A DNA stretch of 64,000 bases, from positions 620,001-684,000 of the forward strand of contig JADJPM010000001.1 of NCBI GenBank assembly GCA_016713245.1, written 5' to 3'. This stretch comes from Verrucomicrobiaceae bacterium (lineage in GTDB: Bacteria; Verrucomicrobiota; Verrucomicrobiia; Verrucomicrobiales; Verrucomicrobiaceae). Of the stretch, positions 51,080 to 59,821 are shown piece after piece. The first letter of the stretch is position 1. Every line of letters starts with the position of its first letter. A program made the position numbers and the translations under genes. The notes beneath the pieces were generated by a model that ran no database searches, was not told the DNA's origin, and saw only the letters and a program-made list of their open reading frames with translations.

Positions 51080-51142
51080 GTAGATTCGATTGTGAATCGA
51101 ATCGGTTGGGGAGCAAAGGCTTCGAAGGCGAGTCGAAGCTAC
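51080..51142. repeat. REP-like double hairpin with GTAG heads, overlapping a stop codon
   Basis: It begins GTAG (51080-51083) and ends CTAC (51139-51142). The left hairpin is ATTCGATT/AATCGAAT and the right is GCTTCGA/TCGAAGC. The TAG stop of the upstream acetylesterase lies in the right GTAG, and the next ATG is 9 bp beyond the left head. The placement is identical to the element at 31171-31233. Confidence 0.88.
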
Positions 51143-52857
51143 TTCTTCGGCGCAGTCGCCTTGTACTTCTCCATCAGCGGCTGGAGCTTCTTTTGCAGCG
51201 CTTGGTATTCAGGGCTTTTCTTGTCGTGCTTGTTCCGCTCCGCGGCGAGAGCTTTGATTTCATCCGCGAGCGCACGACGCTCATTGGCGGATGTATCCAC
51301 CTGGATCTCCACATCGTCCCAATCGTCCGTGCGGAAGACGGAGGTGGGAAGGCCGTCGCTGTTCACGAGGTTCGCGCCTTCGGGATTCGCGGCCCAGGCG
51401 TAGCGCACGGCCACGGGGGCCTTTACTTCGGCGCTGCTCACGATCACGGCGTCCTTGCCGTCGATCTTCGCATCCGCCCACTTCCACTTCTTGTCGGCTC
51501 CAGCGATCTCGAAGCGCTTCAAAGCGCCGCCATCGCGTGATTTGAGACCTTCACCGGCTTGTTCAAAGGTCACGCGGATCGCGCCGTCCTTCACCTCGCT
51601 CGTTTTGTAGAGCGGACCGCTGTAAAGGAGCTGCTTGCCGTAGTCTTTGACCAGCGCCCAGCGTGCGAGACGCTCGCCGGGATCTTTTTTGTTCTTCGGA
51701 TGGATGTCATTCGCCTCGCCGACATCGTTTGTGACCGCCATGCCGGTCTTCGGCGTCGTCGCGAGCACGAGGCGCATGCGATCCTGCGTGAGAGCCCACG
51801 AGTCCGGCGTGCCGGGCTCCGTCGAGGGCGCGTGGTAACTGGCGAGCTGCACGTAGTAAAAGCTGAACTCATCGTTCCAGCGCTTGCGCCAGTCGTTGAT
51901 CATGAGCGGCAGTGTCTGGTCATAAGGCACCGCGCCGGGTCTCGCATTGCCCTCGCCCTGATACCAAATCGCGCCGCGCATCGTGTAGCCGACGAACGGA
52001 TGAATCATCGCCGCGTAAAGCACGCCCGGACGGCCCTCCGTGAGCAGCGGGCGCTTCGGCGCGTCCGGCTTCTTCGGCAGTCGCTTGCGATCCACCTCCG
52101 GTTTGCCCTTCGCCGCGGCCATCGTGGCTTTCCACTGCTCCAATTTAGTCGCATAAGCCGCATCCGCCTTAGCCTGATCGTAGGTTGACTCCTCCTTCAA
52201 CATCGCATCGACGAGCGCTTTCGTGCCCGGCAGCGTGTTCAGCGCTTCGCGACTCGTGAAAGTCTCCACCGGCTTGCCACCCCAGGGTGATTCGATGACG
52301 CCGATGGGAATGCCCAACTCCAAATGCAGCTTCCGCGCAAAGAAGAACGCCACAGCGGAAAAAGTCGCCACCGTCTCAGGTTTGGAGATTTCCCACACGC
52401 CCGCGATGTCATCCTGATTCTCTGCCGCCGTCACCTGCGGCCCGTTGAAAACACGTAGCGCCGGATGATTCGACTCCGCGATCAGCCCAGCATACTCCGG
52501 CGAGCGATTCATCGTGTAAGCCATGTTCGACTGCCCCGACGCGAACCACACCTCGCCCACCAGCACATCCTGAATCTCGATTTTGTCCGCGCCCGCTGAG
52601 ATCGTCAGCACCGCGCCCTTCGCATCCGCCGCACCCGTCTCAATTTGCGCCCGCCACTTGCCATCTGCTGCCGCTTTGGCCGTCGCCGACTTCCCTTTGA
52701 AGGAAACCGTCACCTCTTTGCCCGCGTCCGCCTTGCCCCAGATCGACGCCGCACGCTCACGCTGAAGAATCATGTGATCACTAAAGAAATGCGGCACCTT
52801 CAGCTCCGCGAGGACAAGCGATGGCGTGAGGAGAAGCAGGGAGAGAATGCGTTTCAT
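51139..52857 (-). CDS. Secreted sialate O-acetylesterase-type hydrolase
   Basis: The 572-residue product starts with a signal peptide (MKRILSLLLLTPSLVLAE). It shows FFSDHMILQ, the catalytic GQSNMAY (108-114), WYQGEGNARPG as second block and TNDVGEANDIHPKNK for Asp/His. Compared with the 499-residue relative at 12179, it has a C-terminal Lys/Glu-rich helical extension (about 510-572). The TAG stop is part of a REP repeat. The likely role is de-O-acetylation of glycans. Confidence 0.88.
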   Translation of the reverse strand: MKRILSLLLLTPSLVLAELKVPHFFSDHMILQRERAASIWGKADAGKEVTVSFKGKSATAKAAADGKWRAQIETGAADAKGAVLTISAGADKIEIQDVLVGEVWFASGQSNMAYTMNRSPEYAGLIAESNHPALRVFNGPQVTAAENQDDIAGVWEISKPETVATFSAVAFFFARKLHLELGIPIGVIESPWGGKPVETFTSREALNTLPGTKALVDAMLKEESTYDQAKADAAYATKLEQWKATMAAAKGKPEVDRKRLPKKPDAPKRPLLTEGRPGVLYAAMIHPFVGYTMRGAIWYQGEGNARPGAVPYDQTLPLMINDWRKRWNDEFSFYYVQLASYHAPSTEPGTPDSWALTQDRMRLVLATTPKTGMAVTNDVGEANDIHPKNKKDPGERLARWALVKDYGKQLLYSGPLYKTSEVKDGAIRVTFEQAGEGLKSRDGGALKRFEIAGADKKWKWADAKIDGKDAVIVSSAEVKAPVAVRYAWAANPEGANLVNSDGLPTSVFRTDDWDDVEIQVDTSANERRALADEIKALAAERNKHDKKSPEYQALQKKLQPLMEKYKATAPKK

Positions 52858-52950
52858 GGGAAGCGCGAAACGAACTGCTCGAACCAGACTTTCACGAGAC
52901 TCAGCACATAACTTCTCATGCCAGGCACGTCCGTGAGACGCCCAGCGATG

Positions 52951-53988
52951 TCACTTCACAAACTTAACATCCACCTTCGGTAGCAGGGCTTTCACTTTGG
53001 CCTGGGTCTCCTCCGGGTAGCCTTTGGGACGGAGGGCGAGGCTCAGGGTCTTGAGATGGGCGAAGGCGGAGAGGAGCGGGAGTCGCTCCTCGGGAAGCGG
53101 GAGCTTGTCCATCACGAGGGATTCGACGTGCGTGATGCTGGCGAGGAGGCGCAAATCGGCATCGGTGAGCTTGCTGCCGTCGGTGATGGAGAGCGTGCGC
53201 AGAGTGGAGATGGCTTGGACGGTGCTGAAGGCTTCGGTGGCGTGGAAGCCTTCGCCGAGCTGGAGGGAGGCGAGCGGCAGCTTGAGCAAATGCCTCAGAG
53301 CGGCGGGTGTGGCGTTGTGGGTGCCGATTTCGAGGCTTTTGAGCTTGGTGAGCTTCGCCAGGTGCGCAGCGCCGGCATCCGTGAACTGCGCGTGGGCGAG
53401 GCTGATGCTTTCGAGGTTCGGCAGATGCTCGCAGAGGGCCTGGAGGCCTTCGTCGTCGATTTTGCTGCCTCGATGGCTCACTTTGGTGACCTTGGTCCAG
53501 CCGCTGCATTTGGCGTAGGCACGGCCGGTGATCTGCGTGCCGACGAAGGAGAAGGTTTCAAGGTTCGTGAGGCCCGCAAAGGTCGCCATGCCAGCATCGG
53601 TGAGCTTGCCGTTGTTGGTGAAGCGCAGCGTTTTGAGGTTCGTGAGCTTGCCGAGCGGTTTGATCCACTCGTCGTTGGCCTTGGTGGAGATGACATTGAG
53701 AGACTCCAGCGTGGTGATGTGCCCGAGGTGCTCGAAAAAGGCCGCATCATACGGATCGTCCTTCCGATGATCGTGCGGCCCCGCATTCGGAACGGCAAGA
53801 TCGACGAGTTTGAGGCTCTGGCCGTCCTCGGTCTTCTCCACTTTGCCCTTCGCGGCCTCCACAGTGCGGATGACAGCCTCCACATGCGAATCAAGGGCCC
53901 AAGCGAGGCCGGGGAAGGTTGAGATCAGAAGGACGAATGTGGAATGGAGAAGGCGGCGAGACATGGAGTTTTGGAGTGATGGAGTCAT
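52951..53988 (-). CDS. Secreted leucine-rich-repeat protein
   Basis: The 345-residue product (or 337 if it starts at 53964) has a signal peptide around LLHSTFVLLISTFPGLAWA. LRRs run from about residue 90, for example LGKLTNLKTLRFTNNGKLTDAGMA, LPNLESISLAHAQFTDAGAA and STLRTLSITDGSKLTDADL. It resembles the GALA/internalin-like LRR proteins common in Planctomycetes. The first codons (MTPSLQNSM) are the translated octamer repeat at 53963. Last gene of the DUF1592 cluster. Confidence 0.8.
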   Translation of the reverse strand: MTPSLQNSMSRRLLHSTFVLLISTFPGLAWALDSHVEAVIRTVEAAKGKVEKTEDGQSLKLVDLAVPNAGPHDHRKDDPYDAAFFEHLGHITTLESLNVISTKANDEWIKPLGKLTNLKTLRFTNNGKLTDAGMATFAGLTNLETFSFVGTQITGRAYAKCSGWTKVTKVSHRGSKIDDEGLQALCEHLPNLESISLAHAQFTDAGAAHLAKLTKLKSLEIGTHNATPAALRHLLKLPLASLQLGEGFHATEAFSTVQAISTLRTLSITDGSKLTDADLRLLASITHVESLVMDKLPLPEERLPLLSAFAHLKTLSLALRPKGYPEETQAKVKALLPKVDVKFVK

Positions 53989-54038
53989 GAGATGTGGTGT
54001 GCTGGGTCGATGGAGTCATTTCTCCAGCACTCCATCGC
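53963..54038. repeat. TGGAGTNN octamer array at a gene junction
   Basis: TGGAGTTT, TGGAGTGA and TGGAGTCA follow at 8-bp spacing, and inverted CTCCA units lie at 54021-54034. Sibling arrays occur at the other junctions of this cluster. Confidence 0.75.
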
Positions 54039-54042
54039 CCGT

Positions 54043-55332
54043 TCAATACTTCGGAAAGATCGTCGGTGTGGGGAAGCGGTCTTCGGGGTTGCTGCCGTCG
54101 CCGATGTATTCTTCGCGGGGGAGGTTGACGAGGGGCCAATTGGACGGGCGGACGCGGACGACGCGGCCGGGGCGGATTCCTTCGATGATGAGATCGGTGT
54201 CGAAACGAATTTGAATGCCGCTGCTGCCGAGCGGCATGTCACCGGTCCCTGTCGTGACATCGAGAATGGTGCCTTTGGAGGCCATGTGGGCGGGGCCGTA
54301 GCCGCCGCCGGCGTGTTTGAGGGTGGCTTCGGCGCCGTTCATGTTGGCGGTGACGCCTTTTTTGAAGTCAGCGTAGAGCGCGGCGTCCATGCCGCCGAAC
54401 AAGGTGGCGGTGACGGTGGCGCGACCGAACTTGCCATACTCGACGGCGTCGATCCACGCGGGCATCCAGCGGGTGCGGATGAAGGTCTTGTGAGTTTCGG
54501 TCTGGTTTTGCGCGGCGCGTTGCATGGAGGCGTCGTCGAGCCAGATGTCGGAAACGTGAAAGCGGGTGAAGATGCCGTCGGGCGTGGGTTTCCAGGTGAT
54601 ACCGAGCAGCACAGCCTGACCACCGAGTGCTTTTTTGCCATCGGCAGGCCATGCGCCGTCGGCGATGAGCTCGTCGATGCCGAGGCACTCGCGACCGCGC
54701 CAGAAGCGCGTGGCGGCGTCGAAGGTGAGCTTTTCCTCGGTCGCTTTGGTGTTGCCGCCTTGCTTGGGCTCGCAGGTGGCGATGAGCATGCCTTCGCGAT
54801 TTTTGACCTCCACTTCCTTCAGCTTCCACACGAGGCCTTCGCGCTGGCAGTGGCTGGGTTCGTCTTCGAGCACCAGGAGGTGGTTCTCCGCAGGCGCGAC
54901 GCCTTTGCCGCTGTAGCCGGCCGTTTTGTTTTTGTTATCCACCGGCAGCACGGGCACAGCCGATGTGGCCGGATCAGGCGGCAGATAAGCGCGGATGTGC
55001 AGCAAGGTGCCGAGCGGGATGTCGCGCAGATCCGCCGGTGCGCCGTGGTAACGCACCACCGCATACGGCAGCAGCGCGAAGGGATGCGGCGCATTGCGGA
55101 AGTAAGTGCCCTCGCCCGGAATGCGCACGCTACCACGGCGGTTCGCATGATCGACAAAGACGAGTTCACCGCGATACGAGAGCGCTTTCTCCAACGGCGG
55201 GAACTTGCCGGCTTCGGGGCGGAAGGGTTCGTCTGCTGCGCGGGTGAAAGCGGATGAGATGAGGCAGCAGGCCAGCAGCAACCAGACGCGGGGCCTTGGA
55301 GTGCTGGAGTGGTGGAGTGATGCGTGGGACAT
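54043..55332 (-). CDS. Secreted protein of unknown function, tandem paralogue A
   Basis: The 429-residue product has a signal sequence (about 14-32; VWLLLACCLISSAFTRAAD). Its first residues, HHSSTPRP, are the translated octamer repeat at 55295. I do not recognise a domain. Conserved stretches shared with paralogue B include FRPEAGKFPPLEKA, GELVFVDHANRRGS, LLPYAVVRYHGAPADLRDIP, RFHVSDIWLDD, VEYGKFGRATVTATLFGGMD and PLGSSGIQIRF. The middle part resembles a small OB-like domain. It lies in the DUF1592/DUF1552 cluster. Confidence 0.7.
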   Translation of the reverse strand: MSHASLHHSSTPRPRVWLLLACCLISSAFTRAADEPFRPEAGKFPPLEKALSYRGELVFVDHANRRGSVRIPGEGTYFRNAPHPFALLPYAVVRYHGAPADLRDIPLGTLLHIRAYLPPDPATSAVPVLPVDNKNKTAGYSGKGVAPAENHLLVLEDEPSHCQREGLVWKLKEVEVKNREGMLIATCEPKQGGNTKATEEKLTFDAATRFWRGRECLGIDELIADGAWPADGKKALGGQAVLLGITWKPTPDGIFTRFHVSDIWLDDASMQRAAQNQTETHKTFIRTRWMPAWIDAVEYGKFGRATVTATLFGGMDAALYADFKKGVTANMNGAEATLKHAGGGYGPAHMASKGTILDVTTGTGDMPLGSSGIQIRFDTDLIIEGIRPGRVVRVRPSNWPLVNLPREEYIGDGSNPEDRFPTPTIFPKY

Positions 55333-55361
55333 GATCGACAGAAGAATGGGGACAGGAGAAT
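55295..55361. repeat. Octamer array and half of a GACAG palindrome
   Basis: TGGAGTGC, TGGAGTGG and TGGAGTGA (55297-55320) are followed at 55337-55361 by GACAGAAGAAT-GGG-GACAGGAGAAT, a single arm of the GACAG family. The partner arm is absent and an insertion sequence begins 20 bp further on. Confidence 0.7.
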
Positions 55362-55380
55362 CGAGTCTCTCAAGGCTCAG

Positions 55381-56850
55381 TCAGGACATGGGTAACACCT
55401 TTGGTTCAGGACATAGGTAACACATGGTGGGATTGGGTTATGGTTTAGGGTCTGGGCTCAATGGGGTCAACTCTCGCTTTCAGGCTGCTTTGGGGTTGGG
55501 ATCTTGTTGGTGCTGACGTGCCTCGGAGTGAGGCGGAGCCGAACGTAGAGGCTCGCCAGCACCAACACGGCCAGTCGTCGCCTTCATCTCCTCCTCTCCT
55601 GGTTTTTCGGTTTCCAGCACGGCTTTGAACGCTCGGCTCGGCAAATCTAGATGCCCGATGCACAGGCTGCCAAAATACACTTCCACCCGCTCCTGGCTCA
55701 CTGCCTTCAAGCCGACATCCCAGCCGCGCAACGATGTGGAGAGTTGATAGCGTTCTTTGTCATACTTGATGTAGCCCATGCGCTGCACTTTGCGCGCCTC
55801 CATGCCCTCGTAGCCGAGGATGATTTGCTCGTCGAACTTGTAGCTCCGGGGCGAGTTCTCATACACCTGCGCAGGACATTTCATCCCCAGGCTCTCATGC
55901 GGTCTCTCGTGGTTGAACTCATGTCGCCAGGTTTCAAAGTGCGCCTGTCGCTCAGCCGCGCTGCGCTCCACTCTCTCGGTGGCCAGCGCCTGGACTTCGC
56001 GCTTGAGATCCAGGTGCATCCGCTCGTGGGCACCATTGTCCTGCGGGCAGCCCGGCCGACTGCGATCCAGTCCGATGCCCAGCGTGATCCACCAAGCCGA
56101 CAGGGCGCTGAGTCCCAGCAGCGCCTGACTGCTGGCAAAGGGCGGCCCGTTGTCGCTGCGGATGACTTTGGGCAATCCATGCCGCTCAAACAACTTCTCA
56201 AAGCAGGCTCGCACGCTGGCCGTGTCGCCTTTGTCCAGATGACGCAGCTCCAAGATGTAGCGGCTGTGCGCGTCTCGGACCGTCAGTGGATTGCTGCGCC
56301 CACTGCCCTCTCTCCACCAGCCTTTGAAGTCCACACTCCACAGGTCATTGGGGGCGCTGACTTTCACATCGGTGGTGAGCCGACCGCTCGGCGTGGCGGC
56401 TCGCTGCTTGCGCCGCTTCTCGACCATGCCGCAGCGCTCCAGCACTCGCTTGATGCTGCTTTCACTCGGTGCCGCACCCCAGCTCCTCTGGTAGATGGCC
56501 TGCACCTTGCGTGCTCCCCAGTGGCGGTGGCTTTCTTTGATCCGCACCAGACGGCAGACGACCTCCTCGCTCAAGGCCTCAGGACTGCTTTTTGGGCGCC
56601 GACTCTCTTCTTTGAGGCCTTCCGGCCCCTTGGCTTCAAAGCGGGCTTTCCACTTGTAGCCGGTTTTCGTGCTGATGCCGTATTCACGGCACAGCTCGCT
56701 GAAGTTTGCACTGCTCTTCGCTCGAAAGGCGAACTGGATTTTCTGGTTCATGATGGGTTCGGTTTGTTGCCACGCCATGTTTGCAGCCTACCTGCACGCC
56801 GGGCAGACCGTTACCTATGTCCTGAACCAAAGGCACTTCCGATGTCTTGA
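55381..56850 (-). mobile_element. IS481-type insertion sequence between the paralogues
   Basis: The ends carry related inverted sequences of about 44 bp. The left end reads TCAGGACATGGGTAACACC and the right end, inverted, TCAAGACATCGGAAGTGCC. Both then continue with CTTTGGTTCAGGACATAGGTAAC. Each end thus has two copies of TCAGGACATNGG, likely transposase-binding sites. I see no target-site duplication. The element is about 1470 bp and ends 9 bp after the stop of paralogue B. Confidence 0.82.
55480..56778 (-). CDS. IS481/IS3-like DDE integrase transposase
   Basis: The 432-residue protein starts MAWQQTEPIMNQKIQF. It has an N-terminal helix-turn-helix (FSELCREYGISTKTGYKW) and a Mu-type linker. 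The rve core shows the catalytic triad: DLWSVDFKGWW, IRSDNGPPF and NGAHERMH. HERPHESLG and the C-terminal YKFDEQIILGYEGMEARKV region are typical of IS481. The frame is intact, so it may be active. Confidence 0.9.
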   Translation of the reverse strand: MAWQQTEPIMNQKIQFAFRAKSSANFSELCREYGISTKTGYKWKARFEAKGPEGLKEESRRPKSSPEALSEEVVCRLVRIKESHRHWGARKVQAIYQRSWGAAPSESSIKRVLERCGMVEKRRKQRAATPSGRLTTDVKVSAPNDLWSVDFKGWWREGSGRSNPLTVRDAHSRYILELRHLDKGDTASVRACFEKLFERHGLPKVIRSDNGPPFASSQALLGLSALSAWWITLGIGLDRSRPGCPQDNGAHERMHLDLKREVQALATERVERSAAERQAHFETWRHEFNHERPHESLGMKCPAQVYENSPRSYKFDEQIILGYEGMEARKVQRMGYIKYDKERYQLSTSLRGWDVGLKAVSQERVEVYFGSLCIGHLDLPSRAFKAVLETEKPGEEEMKATTGRVGAGEPLRSAPPHSEARQHQQDPNPKAA

Positions 56851-56859
56851 ACCTGGACC

Positions 56860-58257
56860 TCAATAGGTAGGGAAAATCGCAGGCGTGGGGAAGCGCTCGT
56901 CGATGTTGGAGGCTCCGTTGCCGAGATACTCTTCGCGGGGCAGGTGGACATCCGGCCAGTTCGCAGGGCGGACTTTGACGATGCGCGTGGGACGCATGCC
57001 CTCGGTGATGAGATCGGTTTCAAAGCGGATCTGAATGCCGCTGCTGCCGAGCGGATGGTTTGCTGAGTTTTGATTTCCCACAGATTCAGGGAGGCCCGCA
57101 GATTTTTTTTCTGAGTCAGGTTGGGTTCCTGAATCAATCGGTGGGCCTCCCTGAATCTGTGGGAGAAAAAGATTGCCACGAACTTCGATGAGTTTGCCTC
57201 TCGCGGCCATTTGTGTCGGCCCGGCGGTGCCGCCTTCGGTGTGCTTGAGGGTGTTTTCAGCGGCGTTCATCAAGGCGGCGATGCCGGGTTTGAAGTCGGC
57301 GTAGAGCGATGGGTCCATGCCACCGAAGAGCGTCGCGGTCACGGTGGCGCGGCCAAACTTGCCATACTCGACCGCATCGACCCACGCGGGCATCCAGCGG
57401 CTACGAATGAAGGTCTTGTGCAGCTCGGATTGATGCTCCGAGGCGTTTTGCATCGCGTCGTCGTCGAGCCAGATGTCTGAGACATGAAAACGGCTGAACA
57501 CACCGCCGGGCGTAGGCCTCCAGGTGATGCCGAGATGCACCACCTGGCCGCCGAGCACCTTTTTGCCATCCGCAGGCCAGGTTTTATCGGCGATGAGATG
57601 CTCGATGCGCAGACATTCGCGACCGCGCCAGATGCGCGTGGCAGCATCAAAGGTCAGCGTTTCATCACTGGGCTTCGCTTTGGCATTGTTTGGGGCTTCG
57701 CGGCTCGCAACCATGGTTCCTTCGCGATTTTTGATCTCCAGCTCCTTCAATTTCCAAACAAGGCCTTCGCGCTGGCAATAGCTCGGGTCGTCTTCGAGCA
57801 GCAAAACGTGGTTTTCCGCCGGTGCGGTGCCCAGATTGCCCGCCTTGGTCTTTTCGCGATTGTTCACCGGCAAAACGGGCACCGCCGAGGTTTTCGGATC
57901 CGGTGGCAAAAACGCCCGCACATGCATCATCGTGCCCAGCGGAATGTCCCGCAGGTCCGCTGGTGCGCCGTGATACCGCACGACCGCATACGGCAGCAGC
58001 GCAAATGGATGCGGTGCCGTGGTGCGGAAGATGCCGCCGGATGTCAGACGCAGGCTGCCGCGACGATTCGCGTGATCCACGAAGACGAGTTCTCCGCGAT
58101 ACGAGTGCGCTTTTTCCAACGGCGGGAACTTCCCGGCCTCGGGGCGGAAGGACTCCTCCGCACGCGCCGTGGCCGAGAGCATCGTGAGTCCCATGCACAA
58201 CACCACGAGCCATCGGCGCAATGGAGTGGTGGAGTGATGGAGTGGTGGGTGAGGCAT
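56860..58257 (-). CDS. Secreted protein of unknown function, tandem paralogue B
   Basis: This 465-residue protein is closely similar to paralogue A along its whole length, including FRPEAGKFPPLEKAHSYRGE and PREEYLGNG. It has a signal sequence after an N-terminal HHSTTPL encoded by octamer repeats. The main difference is an extra stretch of about 36 residues (about 360-396) before PLGSSGIQIRF, which is the translation of an 89-bp hairpin. Function unknown; probably the original neighbour of paralogue A before the IS481-type element entered. Confidence 0.7.
   Translation of the reverse strand: MPHPPLHHSTTPLRRWLVVLCMGLTMLSATARAEESFRPEAGKFPPLEKAHSYRGELVFVDHANRRGSLRLTSGGIFRTTAPHPFALLPYAVVRYHGAPADLRDIPLGTMMHVRAFLPPDPKTSAVPVLPVNNREKTKAGNLGTAPAENHVLLLEDDPSYCQREGLVWKLKELEIKNREGTMVASREAPNNAKAKPSDETLTFDAATRIWRGRECLRIEHLIADKTWPADGKKVLGGQVVHLGITWRPTPGGVFSRFHVSDIWLDDDAMQNASEHQSELHKTFIRSRWMPAWVDAVEYGKFGRATVTATLFGGMDPSLYADFKPGIAALMNAAENTLKHTEGGTAGPTQMAARGKLIEVRGNLFLPQIQGGPPIDSGTQPDSEKKSAGLPESVGNQNSANHPLGSSGIQIRFETDLITEGMRPTRIVKVRPANWPDVHLPREEYLGNGASNIDERFPTPAIFPTY
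57076..57164. repeat. Intragenic long inverted repeat within paralogue B
   Basis: Perfect 22-bp arms lie at 57076-57097 and 57143-57164 (TCCCACAGATTCAGG... and its complement), with further pairing in the 45-bp interior. It is read in frame and is absent from paralogue A at the same place. Confidence 0.85.
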
Positions 58258-58341
58258 GGTCCGAGGAATGGAGTTGGAGAGATGGAGTGCTGGAGTGGAG
58301 CGATACTGGATACATCACTCCAATACTCCATCACTCCATTG
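58221..58341. repeat. TGGAGTNN octamer arrays, opposed
   Basis: Units TGGAGTGG, TGGAGTGA, TGGAGTGG run from 58222, with further units at 58269-58299. Opposed copies (ACTCCAAT, ACTCCATC, ACTCCATT) lie at 58316-58340, so the region can fold. It covers the gap between DUF1552 and paralogue B and the first codons of paralogue B. Confidence 0.75.
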
Positions 58342-58358
58342 CCTCCGCGCGTCGCGTG

Positions 58359-59735
58359 TCACAGCGCGACGACCTTGTTGCTATCGCCGAACTGCTCCGT
58401 CTCGACGCCCATGCGCTGGGCCATGAGGAGGAGGAGGTTGCTCATGTGGGCGTCGGAGTTGACCGGACGGCTGCAGACTTGGTAGTGGGCGGAGGTGAGG
58501 GCTCCATCGGTGCCGAGGGAGTAGCCTTCGAAGGCTTTGGCGTCCTTGTTGAAGTCGAGATGGCTGCCGTGCTTCAGGCCGAGGTCCGAACCACCGGCGA
58601 GCACCAGCGGGAGGTTCGCATTGCCGTGGCTGTGGCCGTAGGACATGCCGCTGCCGAAAAGCGCCATCGTGGAGCCGATGAGCGGCTTGCCGTTGAGGTC
58701 CTTGGTCTCCGTGAGGCGGGTAAGGAAGTAGCTGAACTGCTCGATGGCGAAGGTGTCATACATGGTGAGCTTTTCCATGTAACCGGCATCGCCGCCGTGA
58801 TGGCTGAGCTGGTGGCGCGACTCGGTGATGCCAATCTCGGGAATGGAAAAGGCATCGCCCTCGCCACCGAGGCTGAAGGTGGCCACGCGGGTCACGTCGG
58901 TCTGAAACGCGAGCACCATGAGGTCATACACGGTGCGGAAGTAATCGCCCGCCATCGTGGCGGCAATGTCGCGGTTCGTGCGCTTGCGATCGGCCTCGGT
59001 GATCGTCGGCAGCGGCGTGTCGAGCCAGGCATCAGCGCGGCGTGTGCGGATCTCCGCTTCGCGCACGGAGGTGAGGTATTGCTCCATGCGGCCTTTGTCC
59101 TCCGCGCCCATCTTTTTCTCCAACTGGCGCACTTCCGCGAGGTTCGCGTCCAGCACGCTGCCCTTGCGTCGCAAAGCGCGGCGCTGGGCCATTTTCCCGC
59201 CCTTCGGTTCTTCAAAGAGCGAGGCGAAAATCTCGCTGCAACGCCGCAGTGCGGGCAATTGCACGCCATCCGCCGTCCAGGCGAGCGAACCCTGCGTCAG
59301 CGCGACCTCCATCGACGGGTAACGTGTGTGCGGTGCCGTGATCTCCGCCATCTTCTGGTCCACCGAGATGGTGTTCTTGTCCGAAGGCCCCAATTTGCCA
59401 CCGGTGAGGAAGACGTTGATGCAGTTGTGATGATGACTCAACGCCCCCGGATGATGCAGACCGCTGATCGGCGTGATGACGTCGCGATGCTTCTCCAGCG
59501 GCTTCAACGACCGCGAAAACTTGTAATCCCGGCCCGCCGTCGTGATCTGGTAATTCAGCGAGTGCACGCCATTCGCGAGGTAGATGAACGCGCTGCGCTT
59601 CGGCGTCGCCGCGATGGCTTTTTCGGCCGCACGCAGCGGCACCATGCATTCAAGCATTGGCAGTGAAATGAAACTGCCGAGCGCCTTGAGCGCGTGGCGG
59701 CGATTGAGGAGCCAGGATTGGGTTTGGATGTTCAT
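58359..59735 (-). CDS. DUF1552 (HXXSHH-type) secreted protein
   Basis: The ATG at 59735 starts a Tat-like leader (NRRHALKALGSFISLPMLE). The 458-residue product shows the family motif HHPGALSHHHN (94-104), FIYLANGVHSLNY, SVDQKMAEITA, FSLGGEGDAFSIPE and GSGMSYGHSHGNANLPLVLAGG near the C-terminus. DUF1552 genes nearly always accompany DUF1592 cytochromes in Planctomycetes and Verrucomicrobia. The pair is believed to work together in the periplasm, but the reaction is unknown. The longer frame to 59861 would translate octamer repeats. Confidence 0.88.
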   Translation of the reverse strand: MNIQTQSWLLNRRHALKALGSFISLPMLECMVPLRAAEKAIAATPKRSAFIYLANGVHSLNYQITTAGRDYKFSRSLKPLEKHRDVITPISGLHHPGALSHHHNCINVFLTGGKLGPSDKNTISVDQKMAEITAPHTRYPSMEVALTQGSLAWTADGVQLPALRRCSEIFASLFEEPKGGKMAQRRALRRKGSVLDANLAEVRQLEKKMGAEDKGRMEQYLTSVREAEIRTRRADAWLDTPLPTITEADRKRTNRDIAATMAGDYFRTVYDLMVLAFQTDVTRVATFSLGGEGDAFSIPEIGITESRHQLSHHGGDAGYMEKLTMYDTFAIEQFSYFLTRLTETKDLNGKPLIGSTMALFGSGMSYGHSHGNANLPLVLAGGSDLGLKHGSHLDFNKDAKAFEGYSLGTDGALTSAHYQVCSRPVNSDAHMSNLLLLMAQRMGVETEQFGDSNKVVAL

Positions 59736-59745
59736 GGAAGGCGGG

Positions 59746-59821
59746 GGATGGAGAATCGGAGTGTTGGAGTAATGGGATGGTGGTGCGTGTGTGATCGCTC
59801 CATTACTCGACGACTCCATCC
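59746..59821. repeat. Octamer-type repeat region
   Basis: Diverged TGGAGAAT, GGAGTGT and TGGAGTAA units (59749-59772) and opposed CTCCATTACTC and ACTCCATC units (59798-59820) lie here. The repeat reaches the stop codon (59803) of the four-helix-bundle gene. Confidence 0.6.
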
